From: Alphaproteobacteria bacterium
GTDB taxonomy: Bacteria > Pseudomonadota > Alphaproteobacteria > JAAEOK01
Assembly: GCA_024244705.1 (NCBI GenBank)
Contig: JAAEOK010000085.1
Location: 1-64,000, forward strand
DNA length: 64,000 bases
Reading direction: 5' to 3'
This document shows, piece by piece, positions 1 through 8,490 of the stretch (position 1 is the stretch's first letter; each line of letters opens with the position of its first letter). Position numbers and translations under genes: made by a program. The notes under the pieces were generated by a model that saw nothing but the letters and a program-made list of their open reading frames with translations, was not told where the DNA came from and made no database searches.

Positions 1-45
1 AGTCCGGCCGCACCAAAATCGTCTCGAAGTGAAACCGGAGAACCC

Positions 46-162
46 ATGGCAAACCTCCATCCGTTTGCCATCTTGAATCAGAAAAACACCGTTCCGGAAA
101 GCCCCTATATGAGTCCCACTCACAGAGACTTGGTATTAGCGCAACGTCCGCCGCTCAACTAA
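46..162 (+). CDS. 38-codon ORF with a good ribosome site, unrecognised
   Basis: A short open frame begins at an ATG preceded by GGAGA five to six bases upstream, which is what makes it notable. The 38-residue product is hydrophilic, with a central NTVPESPYMSP stretch and no membrane segment. I do not recognise a family. It could be the truncated start of a longer protein or a chance ORF; nothing downstream continues it in frame. Confidence 0.25.
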   Translation: MANLHPFAILNQKNTVPESPYMSPTHRDLVLAQRPPLN

Positions 163-548
163 CATTCAACTCGGCCCACACAATGGGGACCGATAGAGCG
201 ATCAAAGCTATCTTGGATCTAAGCGCACATCGCCCGGCTGCGTACGCCGCCGGTGCCGGCTTGACCCAAGCGGCGGTCGGCGTGGAGAGGAAAACCACCG
301 GAGACGTGTGCCTGACTGATGGGGAATACGGCCATCAGCACTAGGAGGCCACCGTTGGTGCCGGTATTGGGGCTACGCGAAGCGCAATGCCCACGCACAT
401 CGAATTCCAAATTGCCATTGAAAGCCCAAATAGCTACCGTAATGGCCAGAACCGGCGGTCATCCGGGAGATATCGGACTATGGTCGTTTCTTCCCGGGGA
501 ACACTGGTATCTCGCTTCCACGCGGATTGAGGATGGAAGGGCCATGCA
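163..548. other. Intergenic stretch with no convincing gene
   Basis: About 390 bases between the 38-codon ORF and the next credible gene. Small frames exist on both strands (for example around 219-410 and 319-552), but they overlap each other, lack convincing ribosome sites and resemble no family I know. The only useful signal is the GGAAGG at 535-540, which belongs to the following gene. Confidence 0.4.
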
Positions 549-791
549 ATGACATTCAAAAAGACTTTCAATCTGAATCCGTCGGATATCGACGTCATCG
601 AACTCTGCTTAAGGAAGGAATTGTCCATTCGTTCGGATAGTTACCGGGAATCGGCAGAGCGGGAAAACGCAGAGGAGATGGAGAGCTTCAAGCAAAACAT
701 TTCGGAAATCACGGAACTCCTCGGCAAAATCCATAACCAAAAGATCTGGTTCGGTGGCGATCCCGCTAAGCCCTGGGTGCCGAAAGGATGA
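549..791 (+). CDS. Hypothetical 80-aa protein upstream of the FDH operon
   Basis: The ATG is preceded by GGAAGG (535-540) with eight bases of spacing. The product is hydrophilic and probably helical, rich in Glu and Ser between residues 30 and 60, with no signal peptide, membrane segment or Cys motif. No family is recognised. It lies 131 bases upstream of the soluble FDH operon on the same strand, so it could share a transcript, but no functional link can be read from the sequence. Confidence 0.5.
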   Translation: MTFKKTFNLNPSDIDVIELCLRKELSIRSDSYRESAERENAEEMESFKQNISEITELLGKIHNQKIWFGGDPAKPWVPKG

Positions 792-922
792 GAACGAAGA
801 ATATCCCCACTCAACTCTTTTTCAAACGAGCTTTTAAGAATTCGCAGATTGAACTATGAAACCGCGAAGATCCTGCTGACCATCGACGGCCAAATGGTCA
901 CTGCCACAAAGAGAGGAAGGCA

Positions 923-2863
923 ATGCAAGATGACCGAGTGGGTGAGAAGCGCACGCGCGACGCTGGGATCGACCAGGACCATGCGGGCGAACCCGAGGTG
1001 AGCCCTGAGCCGTGTCGGCTGGAAATCGACGGTAAGTCGGTTGAAGCGATGGCGGGCGAGACCATCCTGGCGGCGGTCCGCCGTGCGGGCATCGATATTC
1101 CTGCAATGTGCGCCGATCCTCGAATAAAGCCCACTGGCGATTGCGAATTGTGCAATGTCGTCCTTGACGGCCGGGCAGACCTTGTGAAGGCCTGCATGAC
1201 CGTGGCCAAAGAGGGCATGACGGTCCAGACCGAAAATTTGGAATTGAAGGCGCTACGCAAGGACAGGCTCAATACCTATCTCGCCGATCACAACGCCTAT
1301 TGCCAACCGCCCTGCACGGCGGCTTGCCCCGCCGGGATCGACGTTGCCGGTTATATCGACCTCATCCTCCAGAAAGACTATGCAGGGTCAACGGCTCTCA
1401 TAAAGGAGATGCTGCCGTTGCCGGGCGTGCTTGGGCGCGTGTGCCCAAGACCTTGCGAAGATCCGTGCAGGCGCGTTCAGATTGACGGCAAGCCGGTCGC
1501 AATCTGCGCCTTGAAACGCTTCGCGGCGGACAAGGCTGTGGAATCAGGATTGCCAACGCAACCCGAGCCAAAACCTGCCACCGGCAAACGCGTCGCCGTC
1601 ATTGGAGCCGGCCCGGCGGGACTCTCTGCGGCTTACTATCTGGCGCTTGCCGGACACAAGGTTACGCTGCTTGAAATGGAAAAGAAGGCGGGAGGCCAGT
1701 TGCGCTTCGGCATTCCGCCCTACCGCCTGCCCACGCATGTCCTTGACCAGGAGATCAACGACATCCTGTCGCTCGGCGTCGAACTAAAGACGGGCCAGGC
1801 GATGGGCCGTGAATATCAGATCGAAACACTCAAGGATCAGGGGTACGACGCTGTTTACCTGTCCATTGGTGCTACGATCGCCAAACCGACGGGTATTCCT
1901 GGCGAGGACGCCAAAGGTGTTATACCGGCGATCAAGTTTCTCGCCGACGTCAACTGGAGCCAGACCGTCGATATCGGTAATCGCGTCATCGTCATCGGCG
2001 GAGGCTTTACCGCAGCAGACGCGGTGCGCACGGCACGCCGTGTCGGTGCGTCCGATGTGACCATGATGTATCGACGTACGCGCAAGGAGATGTCAGCGGC
2101 CGCACACGAAATACACGAATGCGATGTCGAGGGCATCAAGCTCGAGCTCCTCACAGCCCCCGTTTCCGTGAAGGTCGAGAATGGACACGCCGTTGGCTTA
2201 ACGTCACAGCGCATGGAGCTCGGCGAACCAGATGAAAGCGGCCGCCGCCGCCCGGTCCCAATACCGGGTTCGGAGTATTTTACGCCTGCAGAAACGATTA
2301 TCATGGCGATCGGGCAGGACGTCGACGTCGCCTCGCTCAAAGAGGATGACCTCGGTCTCGACACAAGATGGGGCACCATCGTCGTGGACGAAACAACGTT
2401 GAAGACCAACCTGCCCGGCGTTTTCTCTGGTGGTGATTGCGTTACCGGTGCAGCCACTGTCGTTGAATGCGTGGGGGCCGGGCGTCTGAGTGCCCTCGCT
2501 ATCAATGCTTACCTGAACGGTGCCGACGACGCTGGCATTGCCGCCGCGATCTTCCAGTACAAGCCCGAGTTTTTCGACATCGGCGCGAAAGCCGCATCAG
2601 CGGCACCGATGGCCGAAATGCCGGTCCTAGATAGCGAGGATCGCTCCAGGACGTTCGAAAATTCACAACACGGCGGCGACGTGGACAATGACGAAGCCTT
2701 CAAAGAGGTTGAAGTCGGTTTTTCAGAGGAAGTGGCATTGCAAGAAGCCGGTAGGTGCCTCATGTGCCGTTGCCCGGCGGCCGGCGTGTGTACGTTGCAG
2801 AGCCTGTCCATCGAATACGGTGCTGGAACCAAGACTTACCTGGGTAAGGATGCATGGAAATGA
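923..2863 (+). CDS. FDH-associated flavoprotein: 2Fe-2S domain plus GltD-like NAD(P)H oxidoreductase
   Basis: A 646-residue electron-transfer subunit predicted to pass electrons between NAD(P)(H) and the formate dehydrogenase encoded next. Residues about 35-110 form a 2Fe-2S domain like the NuoG N-terminus (AMCADPRIKPTGDCELC and a later Cys). A GltD-type cluster motif follows (PPCTAACPAGIDVAGYI, then CPRPCEDPC). Next come an FAD-binding GAGPAGLSAAYYLA near residue 228 and an NAD(P)-binding GGGFTAADAVRTARR. The C-terminus has a further Cys cluster (CLMCRCPAAGVC). The start is supported by GAGAGGAAGG at 911-920. The stop overlaps the start of the next gene, so the two are translationally coupled. 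The product should be cytoplasmic, as it has no export signal. Confidence 0.88.
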   Translation: MQDDRVGEKRTRDAGIDQDHAGEPEVSPEPCRLEIDGKSVEAMAGETILAAVRRAGIDIPAMCADPRIKPTGDCELCNVVLDGRADLVKACMTVAKEGMTVQTENLELKALRKDRLNTYLADHNAYCQPPCTAACPAGIDVAGYIDLILQKDYAGSTALIKEMLPLPGVLGRVCPRPCEDPCRRVQIDGKPVAICALKRFAADKAVESGLPTQPEPKPATGKRVAVIGAGPAGLSAAYYLALAGHKVTLLEMEKKAGGQLRFGIPPYRLPTHVLDQEINDILSLGVELKTGQAMGREYQIETLKDQGYDAVYLSIGATIAKPTGIPGEDAKGVIPAIKFLADVNWSQTVDIGNRVIVIGGGFTAADAVRTARRVGASDVTMMYRRTRKEMSAAAHEIHECDVEGIKLELLTAPVSVKVENGHAVGLTSQRMELGEPDESGRRRPVPIPGSEYFTPAETIIMAIGQDVDVASLKEDDLGLDTRWGTIVVDETTLKTNLPGVFSGGDCVTGAATVVECVGAGRLSALAINAYLNGADDAGIAAAIFQYKPEFFDIGAKAASAAPMAEMPVLDSEDRSRTFENSQHGGDVDNDEAFKEVEVGFSEEVALQEAGRCLMCRCPAAGVCTLQSLSIEYGAGTKTYLGKDAWK

Positions 2864-5223
2864 ATGTAATTCCCAAGATCAATGAGATTGAACCGGTCGA
2901 TCCAGGCATCGCACCGCCGCTTGTGTCCTGGCCGTTTTTTCAGCTCGAATTCGAAAAGTGTATCAAATGCCTGCAATGCGTACGCATCTGCAACGAAGTT
3001 CAGCATCGTAAGGTCTATACGGTCGACCAGTCGGGCTACCCGGTACTCGTCAGCGGCACCAACGACTTCCGCGACACGCAATGCAACAACTGCGGTCAGT
3101 GTGTCGGTGTGTGCCCGACGGGCTCATTCAAGGATCTATCTGACACCGGCGTTCTACCCAAGAACCTGCGCCGGAAAACCACGACGACTTGTTGTTATTG
3201 CGGTGTCGGCTGTGCCATCGAGTTGGAAACCGAAATGGGGCAGGTTGTCGCCGTTAATCCCTCGCCCGTCTCGGACGCCAACATCGGTAATCTGTGCGTC
3301 AAGGGCCGTTTCGGTATGGATTTCATTCATCATCCCGATCGTTTGACGCAGCCGCTGATGCGCCGTGGCGGCAAGGATAGCCCTCTCGAACCAGCAAGTT
3401 GGGACGAAGCAATCGCCTTTACGGCAAAGCGCCTCAATGAGGTTAAGGCCAAGCACGGCGCCCATGCTCTTGCTGGCCTTACTTCGGCGCGGGCCACGAA
3501 TGAGGAGAATTTTGTTTTCCAGAAGATGATCCGGTGCGCCTTCGGCACCAACAACATCGACCACTGCGCACGGCTTTGTCATATGGCCTCTGCCGTCGCC
3601 CTAAAAAAGGCAGTCGGCTCCAGCGCCCCTTCCGCTTCAAGTCCCGATGTGCGTATGGCAACGGCTTTCATCGTGTGCGGATCAAACACGACTGTGACGC
3701 ACCCTGTTATTTCAAGCCAGGTGTTCAAGGCCAAGTATGAGAGCGGGGCAAAGGTTGTCGTCATCGACCCGCGCCGCATCGAGATGGTCGACCATGCCGA
3801 TGTGTGGCTGAGGCCGAAGAACGGCACCAATGTCGCCGTGCTGAATGGCGTTGCGCATATCATCTGGAAGGAGGGACTGGCCAACGACGAATTCATCGAG
3901 GCGCGAACGGAAAACTGGCAGGCCTATATCGAGAACCTCGAAAGATATACGCCTGAGTATGTTGAAGAGGTTTCCGGCGTGCCACAGAGCCGGCTGCGCG
4001 AAGCAGCACTGATATATGGCAAGGCAGCGCGCGGCATGCTTTTGTGGGGCATGGGCATCACCCAGCACCTGACCGGCGTCGATGGCGCTCTGGCAATGGC
4101 CAATCTCTCACTGATCTCGGGTCACGTCGGCCGTCCCGGCACCGGCTTTATCCCGCTGCGCGGCCAATCCAATGTGCAAGGCTGTTCCGATATGCAGGGC
4201 CAGCACAACAACCTCCCCGGCTACCACGACATCAAAGACCCCAAGGATCGCGCCAAGTTCGAGAAGGCCTGGGGTGTGCCGATGCCTGAGGACGAATTCC
4301 TGACGGTGGTCGAGATGGAGGAGGGTGCGGGTGAAGGCAACATCAAGGCCATGTACATCATGGGCGAGAATCCGATGGGTTCAAGCCCTGACATAACAGA
4401 GGTGGAGCACGGCTTGAAGAAGCTCGAATTCTTCGTCGTGCAGGATCTGTTCCTGTCCGAGACGGCGGCGCTGGCCGACGTCGTATTCCCTGCAGCGAGC
4501 TTCGCTGAAAAGGATGGCACATTCACCAACACGGAGCGGCGCGTGCAACTCGTCCGCAAGGCGGTCGAACCGCCCGGTGAGGCGCGTGCCGACTGGGAAA
4601 TCATTTGCGACGTGTCGACCGCCATGGGCTACCCGATGAGCTATCCGGGCGCCGCAGGAATCATGGAGGAGATTGCTTCTCTGGTGCCATCCTACGCCGG
4701 CATGCGCCACGAGCGACTCGGCGGTAGCGGCCTGCAGTGGCCCTGCTTCGATACCGAGCACCCCGGCACCCGCTTCCTTTATGAGGAGAACTTCCCGACG
4801 CCCTCTGGCAAGGGTCTGTTCCATGTCGTCAACCAGGACTACGCGGGCGAGGACGTGGCCGATGATCACTATCCGTTGAACCTCAACTCGGGTAGGTTGC
4901 TGGAGCACTATCACACGGGCACCATGTCGCGACGTTCGCGCGGACTAGATCATATGCGGCCCGAGGGTGAGGTCGAGGTGCACCCTGAGGACGCGCGACG
5001 CTACGATCTAGAGGACGGCTGCATGGGACGCATCGTCACCAAACGTGGTTCGATCGAGGTCAAGGTCTTTGTGACCGATCGGACACCGGAGGGAGCAATC
5101 TTCTACCCGTTCCACTTCGCCGAAGCACCCGCAAACCGGTTGATCAGCGGCACGTTCGACAAGGCCTCGCAAACCCCGGCCTACAAGCGAACCGCAGCAA
5201 GGGTCGAGCGCATCGAAGCGTAG
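2854..5223 (+). CDS. fdhA: Formate dehydrogenase, catalytic subunit with N-terminal ferredoxin domains (soluble type)
   Basis: A 789-residue molybdopterin oxidoreductase that oxidises formate to CO2. Two [4Fe-4S] ferredoxin motifs (CIKCLQCVRIC and CNNCGQCVGVCPTG) occupy residues about 30-90. The catalytic-core cluster motif CCYCGVGCAIE and NLCVKGR follow. The metal ligand is a Cys near residue 242 in HCARLCHMAS, where Sec sits in some FDHs. The C-terminal molydopterin-dinucleotide domain contains NSGRLLEHYHTGTMSRRS. There is no Tat signal, so it is cytoplasmic and differs from the second FDH at 52 kb. The start overlaps the upstream gene; an ATG at 2860 is nine bases after AAGGA and is an equally good start. 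NAD(P)-linked activity is inferred from the neighbour. Confidence 0.9.
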   Translation: MEMNVIPKINEIEPVDPGIAPPLVSWPFFQLEFEKCIKCLQCVRICNEVQHRKVYTVDQSGYPVLVSGTNDFRDTQCNNCGQCVGVCPTGSFKDLSDTGVLPKNLRRKTTTTCCYCGVGCAIELETEMGQVVAVNPSPVSDANIGNLCVKGRFGMDFIHHPDRLTQPLMRRGGKDSPLEPASWDEAIAFTAKRLNEVKAKHGAHALAGLTSARATNEENFVFQKMIRCAFGTNNIDHCARLCHMASAVALKKAVGSSAPSASSPDVRMATAFIVCGSNTTVTHPVISSQVFKAKYESGAKVVVIDPRRIEMVDHADVWLRPKNGTNVAVLNGVAHIIWKEGLANDEFIEARTENWQAYIENLERYTPEYVEEVSGVPQSRLREAALIYGKAARGMLLWGMGITQHLTGVDGALAMANLSLISGHVGRPGTGFIPLRGQSNVQGCSDMQGQHNNLPGYHDIKDPKDRAKFEKAWGVPMPEDEFLTVVEMEEGAGEGNIKAMYIMGENPMGSSPDITEVEHGLKKLEFFVVQDLFLSETAALADVVFPAASFAEKDGTFTNTERRVQLVRKAVEPPGEARADWEIICDVSTAMGYPMSYPGAAGIMEEIASLVPSYAGMRHERLGGSGLQWPCFDTEHPGTRFLYEENFPTPSGKGLFHVVNQDYAGEDVADDHYPLNLNSGRLLEHYHTGTMSRRSRGLDHMRPEGEVEVHPEDARRYDLEDGCMGRIVTKRGSIEVKVFVTDRTPEGAIFYPFHFAEAPANRLISGTFDKASQTPAYKRTAARVERIEA

Positions 5224-5388
5224 CAAGATGCGCTCGCGTCCTCGATTGGTTTGCCGCCACTCACCCGCCTTGCCTCCGGTCGGCTCTTCGGCAACCTTCA
5301 ACTCGAAGCTGCTCAGCTCCAGGCGCTCAGGAGCCACAAACATGAGCTGGTATTCGTCGGATTCCGGCCCATCTGGAAAAAGCTGCTG

Positions 5389-5438
5389 AATCCCTTGGCC
5401 TTCGGGCCGTCCGGGTTCGAGTCCCGGAGCGGGCACCA
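5389..5438 (+). pseudogene. 3' half of a tRNA gene (tRNA-Leu-like), possible attachment-site remnant
   Basis: The sequence holds the 3' part of a class II tRNA: a long variable arm GGCCTTCGGGCC (5398-5408), a T arm CCGGG-TTCGAGT-CCCGG (5411-5427), an acceptor strand AGCGGGC, discriminator A and an encoded CCA (to 5438). The matching 5' acceptor strand (GCCCGCT), D arm and 5' anticodon stem are absent upstream, so this is not a functional tRNA. The A discriminator plus long variable arm fits tRNA-Leu better than tRNA-Ser. Such 3' halves are typical scars of tRNA-targeted integration, but no integrase gene is visible here. Confidence 0.6.
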
Positions 5439-5483
5439 TAGATTTGGCACCCACGACCAAAGCAATTGGGCGCGCGAGGGCCG

Positions 5484-5730
5484 CGGACACCGACTCAAGC
5501 GGCGGCGGTTCGTACAGCAAATAGGGCGCCCGATCGCGCGCCCACTCGGCCTCGTCGGGCGTGAGGCGGTCGTCGAATTCGGCCACGCCCGCCGCCGCGT
5601 CGTCGACCCACCGGCGGAGGAAGGTGCCGCCGCTCAGCAGGTCGATGGCGAGCCGCTCGGTCTCGTACTCTTAGGGAAATTTGCGCCAGATCCCGTAGTC
5701 GGGGTGCTCCGCCCGAACCCTTGCGTCGAG
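5484..5730 (-). pseudogene. Broken C-terminal copy of the namZ-like gene
   Basis: Reading the minus strand gives AEHPDYGIWRKFP, a TAA stop, then EYETERLAIDLL and AEFDDRLTPDEAEWARDRAP. This is clearly related to the C-terminus of the intact namZ-like protein at 7102-8304 (AEYPDYEIWREFP, AEFDDRLAPDEAAWAGDRAP). A Tyr codon has become TAA near 5672, and the natural stop after LLY is lost. Only about 80 codons remain and no N-terminal part is found, so it is non-functional. The nucleotide match to 7105-7318 is high by eye, nearly gap-free over more than 200 bases. Confidence 0.75.
5512..5726. repeat. Direct repeat, left copy (partner 7105-7318)
   Basis: This 215-base stretch aligns, by eye, almost without gaps to 7105-7318 in the same orientation, with roughly one mismatch per eight to nine bases. 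It corresponds to the namZ C-terminal coding region. Together the copies bracket the glycosidase gene at 5858-6976. Confidence 0.7.
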
Positions 5731-5857
5731 ACAAACGGTATCGAACCGGAAGGTCCAAAGACCAACTCGTTCATTTTGCCCTGAGGTACTTGATCGGCTA
5801 TCGTCGATCTTAAGTCTACCAGGGTTGGTTAGGTCGGCCACAACGAGGGCCATATCC

Positions 5858-6976
5858 ATGACAAAATACACGACCGACGGCTACAGAATACTCCGCGATG
5901 GCTCGAATGTATGGGTGAAAGGATTCTGCTATTCACCCGTTCCCATCGGCGCCAGTTTTGACTGGGAGCCTTTCGGCGACTTTTTCATTCCATACTGGCA
6001 ATCCATCTACCGGCGCGACCTGCCCCTGATTCAAGCCGCGGGCGCGAATTCGCTCCGACTCTATACGACCAAACCCTACCGCATACCCGACGATCCCAAT
6101 TCGGGTACGGTCGATCACAGCGATTTTCTCGATGCCTGCGAAACGCACGGGATCAGCGTGTGGGCGGCCTACCCGATCAACAACACGGCTTTCGATAACC
6201 CCGATCTCATGCGGGTCACCGAAATCGGAACCAAGCTGATGTGCCAAGACATGGCGAATCACCCCGCCGTTATGGGGTTCATCATCGGCAATGAGCTCAA
6301 CTCGAAGACCAACATCGCCAATTCTGCGTGGTGGGCGTGGATGAACGAGTTGGGGTCGATCGCGAAGACGGCGGCGCCGGAAAAACTGACCATGCAGTGC
6401 TTTATCGATGACAGATTGGAGGCGCCGCAAAAGGCTCGGTCGGTAGGCAATGGTGTTCCCGCGATTGACGTTTTCGGAATCAATTCCTATCGCGGGACCA
6501 TCAGCGCCGGGTTTGACATCCTTTTCGACTCCTACGGTGACGCAAGCGACAAGCCGCTGCTCATTACCGAATACGGATGTCCGGCGTCAAGCCACCAACC
6601 GAACGAAGCTTACCCCGCGGGGCAACCCGTTGAGCTACCGGGTAGGGCGGCCGATCAAGCGAAATACATCGAGGTCCATCATGCGGATATGCTGAAGCAC
6701 GACGCCAATCACGGCGCTGCTACGGGCAACGTTTGCGTTGGCGGCTACGTGTTCGAATGGTGCGATGAATGGTGGAAACAGGGGCCGCCGGTATTCGAGC
6801 ATAGAGGGACGACGGCGCGGGTCGGCTCGTTTCCCGGTGGTTGGGGGGATGAAGAGTGGTACGGGGTGCACTCGGTGGCCGTCGATGGGCGGTCGGCCAA
6901 GCAGCCGGTGCCCGACAAGCCGGACAAGCTGACGCAGCGCGCCGCTGTCAAAACTTTGACATCGATGTGGACGTAG
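5858..6976 (+). CDS. Clan GH-A glycoside hydrolase / glucanosyltransferase-like protein
   Basis: A 372-residue TIM-barrel protein. The two catalytic Glu residues can be placed: Glu146 in GNELN (acid/base) and Glu238 in ITEYGC (nucleophile). These positions and the N-terminal pattern (VKGFCYSPVPIG, then RDLPLIQAAGANSLRLYTT) recall GH72/GH17/GH2-type barrels acting on beta-glucans; the exact family is uncertain. No signal peptide is evident, so it may be cytoplasmic or the export route is not visible. The ATG at 5858 is chosen because GAGGG lies at 5845-5849. The gene stands alone, flanked by direct repeats of namZ sequence, which suggests acquisition or rearrangement. Confidence 0.7.
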   Translation: MTKYTTDGYRILRDGSNVWVKGFCYSPVPIGASFDWEPFGDFFIPYWQSIYRRDLPLIQAAGANSLRLYTTKPYRIPDDPNSGTVDHSDFLDACETHGISVWAAYPINNTAFDNPDLMRVTEIGTKLMCQDMANHPAVMGFIIGNELNSKTNIANSAWWAWMNELGSIAKTAAPEKLTMQCFIDDRLEAPQKARSVGNGVPAIDVFGINSYRGTISAGFDILFDSYGDASDKPLLITEYGCPASSHQPNEAYPAGQPVELPGRAADQAKYIEVHHADMLKHDANHGAATGNVCVGGYVFEWCDEWWKQGPPVFEHRGTTARVGSFPGGWGDEEWYGVHSVAVDGRSAKQPVPDKPDKLTQRAAVKTLTSMWT

Positions 6977-7101
6977 ACGGAAGGGCGTTCAGGCAAGCGT
7001 GATCAAATGGCGCCAAAATGCGTCACGAGGCCTATTGGCTGGTAGGCGGGAAGAGAGGAGCGAGGTACCCGCGAGCCCGGTGCCTCCACGAGCGGCGTCG
7101 G

Positions 7102-8304
7102 CTAATACAGCAAAAAGGGCGCCCGGTCGCCGGCCCACGCGGCCTCGTCGGGCGCGAGGCGGTCGTCGAATTCGGCCGCGCCCGCCGCCGGGTCGTCGAC
7201 CCACTGGCGGAGGAAGGTTCCGCCGCTCAACAGATCGATGGCCAGCCGCTCGGTCTCGTACTCGTAGGGAAACTCGCGCCAGATCTCGTAATCGGGGTAT
7301 TCCGCCCGGATCGCCTTCAGAATCAGCGCCGCCACCCGATAGGGGCGAAACGCCGCGGGATCGTAACCGGCGTAATCGGTGTGGATCTGCATCCCGGCAC
7401 ACATTTCGCCGGCATGTTTGTGAAAGGTGGGCTCGAAGGAGCAGGGCCGCAGACGGCACCCGCCGAGCCATTCCGGGGCCAGCGCACGCATGCGTTCGAG
7501 GATGCGCTCGAAGTCGAGGTCCGGCGCGCCGACGACTTCGAGGGCGGTCGTCGTGCCGCGGCCTTCGGACAGCGTGGTGCCTTCGAACAGCACGGTTCCG
7601 GGGAAACAGCGCGCCATGTTGAGGCTCGACGCATTGGGGCTCGGGTTGACCCAGGGCAGCTCGGCGAGGGGCCAGCCGAAGCCGGGCGCGGCGGTTGGAT
7701 CATAGCCGCTCATCGCGACGACCCGCAGGTCGAGGTCCAACTCTTCCCGCGCGACGAACCATTTGGCGAGCTCGCCGAAGGTCAGCCCATGACGCATGAT
7801 CAAGGGCGCCGCGCCGACAAAGCTCCGCCACTCCTCCTCGAGGATGGTGCCTTCGACTTTCCGTCCCGCCGGGTTGGGCCGGTCGAGCACCCAAACCGCC
7901 TTGGCGTGCGCCACGCACGCTTCGAGGACATAGAGCAATGTCGTGACATAGGTATAGATGCGGGTGCCGATGTCCTGCAGGTCGACGAGGAGGACATCGA
8001 AGGATCGCATCATCTCGTCGCTCGGGCGCCGGACCTCGCCATAGAGGCTGAACACCGGGATGCCGTGCCGCGGGTCCTTGTAGTCGGGCGACTCGATCAT
8101 ATTGTCCTGCTTGTCGCCGCGCATCCCGTGCTGCGGTCCGAACGCCGCCGACAAGGCGATTTCGGGGCATTCCGCCAGGGCGTCGAGAGTGTGGTGGCCA
8201 TCACCGGTCACCGAGGCCGGGTGGCCGAGGATCGCGACGCGCCGACCGGTCAATTCCCGCCGCAGATCGCGGTCCTCAAGCAAGTTGTCGATGCCGAGGT
8301 TCAT
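7102..8304 (-). CDS. NamZ-like exo-beta-N-acetylmuramidase (DUF1343)
   Basis: A 400-residue protein with the features of the DUF1343 family, whose studied member NamZ removes terminal MurNAc from peptidoglycan fragments. Seen motifs include AAFGPQHGMRGDKQDNM near the N-terminus, SLYGEVRRPS, VDLQDIGTRIYTY, VLDRPNPAGRKVEG and TTLSEGRGTTTALEVVGAP. The start MNLGIDNLL is preferred because GAGGAAAAT precedes it. Family members in Bacteroidetes are secreted; this one has no signal peptide, so it would act on cytoplasmic muropeptides during recycling (inference). It converges with the glycosidase. A broken copy of its 3' end lies at about 5484-5730. Confidence 0.82.
   Translation of the reverse strand: MNLGIDNLLEDRDLRRELTGRRVAILGHPASVTGDGHHTLDALAECPEIALSAAFGPQHGMRGDKQDNMIESPDYKDPRHGIPVFSLYGEVRRPSDEMMRSFDVLLVDLQDIGTRIYTYVTTLLYVLEACVAHAKAVWVLDRPNPAGRKVEGTILEEEWRSFVGAAPLIMRHGLTFGELAKWFVAREELDLDLRVVAMSGYDPTAAPGFGWPLAELPWVNPSPNASSLNMARCFPGTVLFEGTTLSEGRGTTTALEVVGAPDLDFERILERMRALAPEWLGGCRLRPCSFEPTFHKHAGEMCAGMQIHTDYAGYDPAAFRPYRVAALILKAIRAEYPDYEIWREFPYEYETERLAIDLLSGGTFLRQWVDDPAAGAAEFDDRLAPDEAAWAGDRAPFLLY
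7105..7318. repeat. Direct repeat, right copy (inside namZ-like gene)
   Basis: This is the intact counterpart of the repeat at 5512-5726 and encodes the last 70 or so residues of the namZ-like protein. The intervening 1.4 kb carries only the glycosidase gene. Confidence 0.7.
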
Positions 8305-8490
8305 ATTTTCCTCGTGGTCGCTAGGGCACCGGCACAATCGGGATAACGGCGGCCGATGTCCAGGGCCGGTTTGACGGCGGCCGGGGCGGTAACCTTGTCG
8401 GCGGCCCATCTTCGGGCCTACCCTTCGCGCGGACCGGCGTGCATTTCCCGCCGCTCGAATGACGGGACCGACCATGACAAGAAGCGTTTC

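Larger units (their letters stand above)
5224..5857. other. Gene-poor junction carrying a tRNA fragment and a namZ fragment
   Basis: Roughly 630 bases follow fdhA without an intact gene. They hold two remnants, annotated separately: the 3' half of a tRNA gene (5389-5438) and a broken C-terminal copy of the namZ-like gene (about 5484-5730). Both strands show open frames across this region, but they run through the tRNA fragment and give the familiar spurious translation of an antisense tRNA (PAPGLEPGRPEG), so I do not accept them as genes. Confidence 0.65.

Noticed and set aside
3570-3590. Selenocysteine in the first FDH
   Set aside because: The codon is TGT (Cys), not TGA, and the same holds for the second FDH near 52814.
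5341-5440. Complete tRNA gene
   Set aside because: The T arm, variable arm and CCA are present, but there is no matching 5' acceptor strand, D arm or 5' anticodon stem.
5008-5586. 192-codon minus-strand ORF with PAPGLEPGRPEG
   Set aside because: This is the well-known spurious translation of an antisense tRNA 3' end joined to a namZ remnant and the tail of fdhA.
7018-8346. 442-codon plus-strand frame opposite the namZ-like gene
   Set aside because: It is the antisense shadow of namZ, Arg/Gly-rich with no motif, while the minus-strand product has clear DUF1343 motifs.
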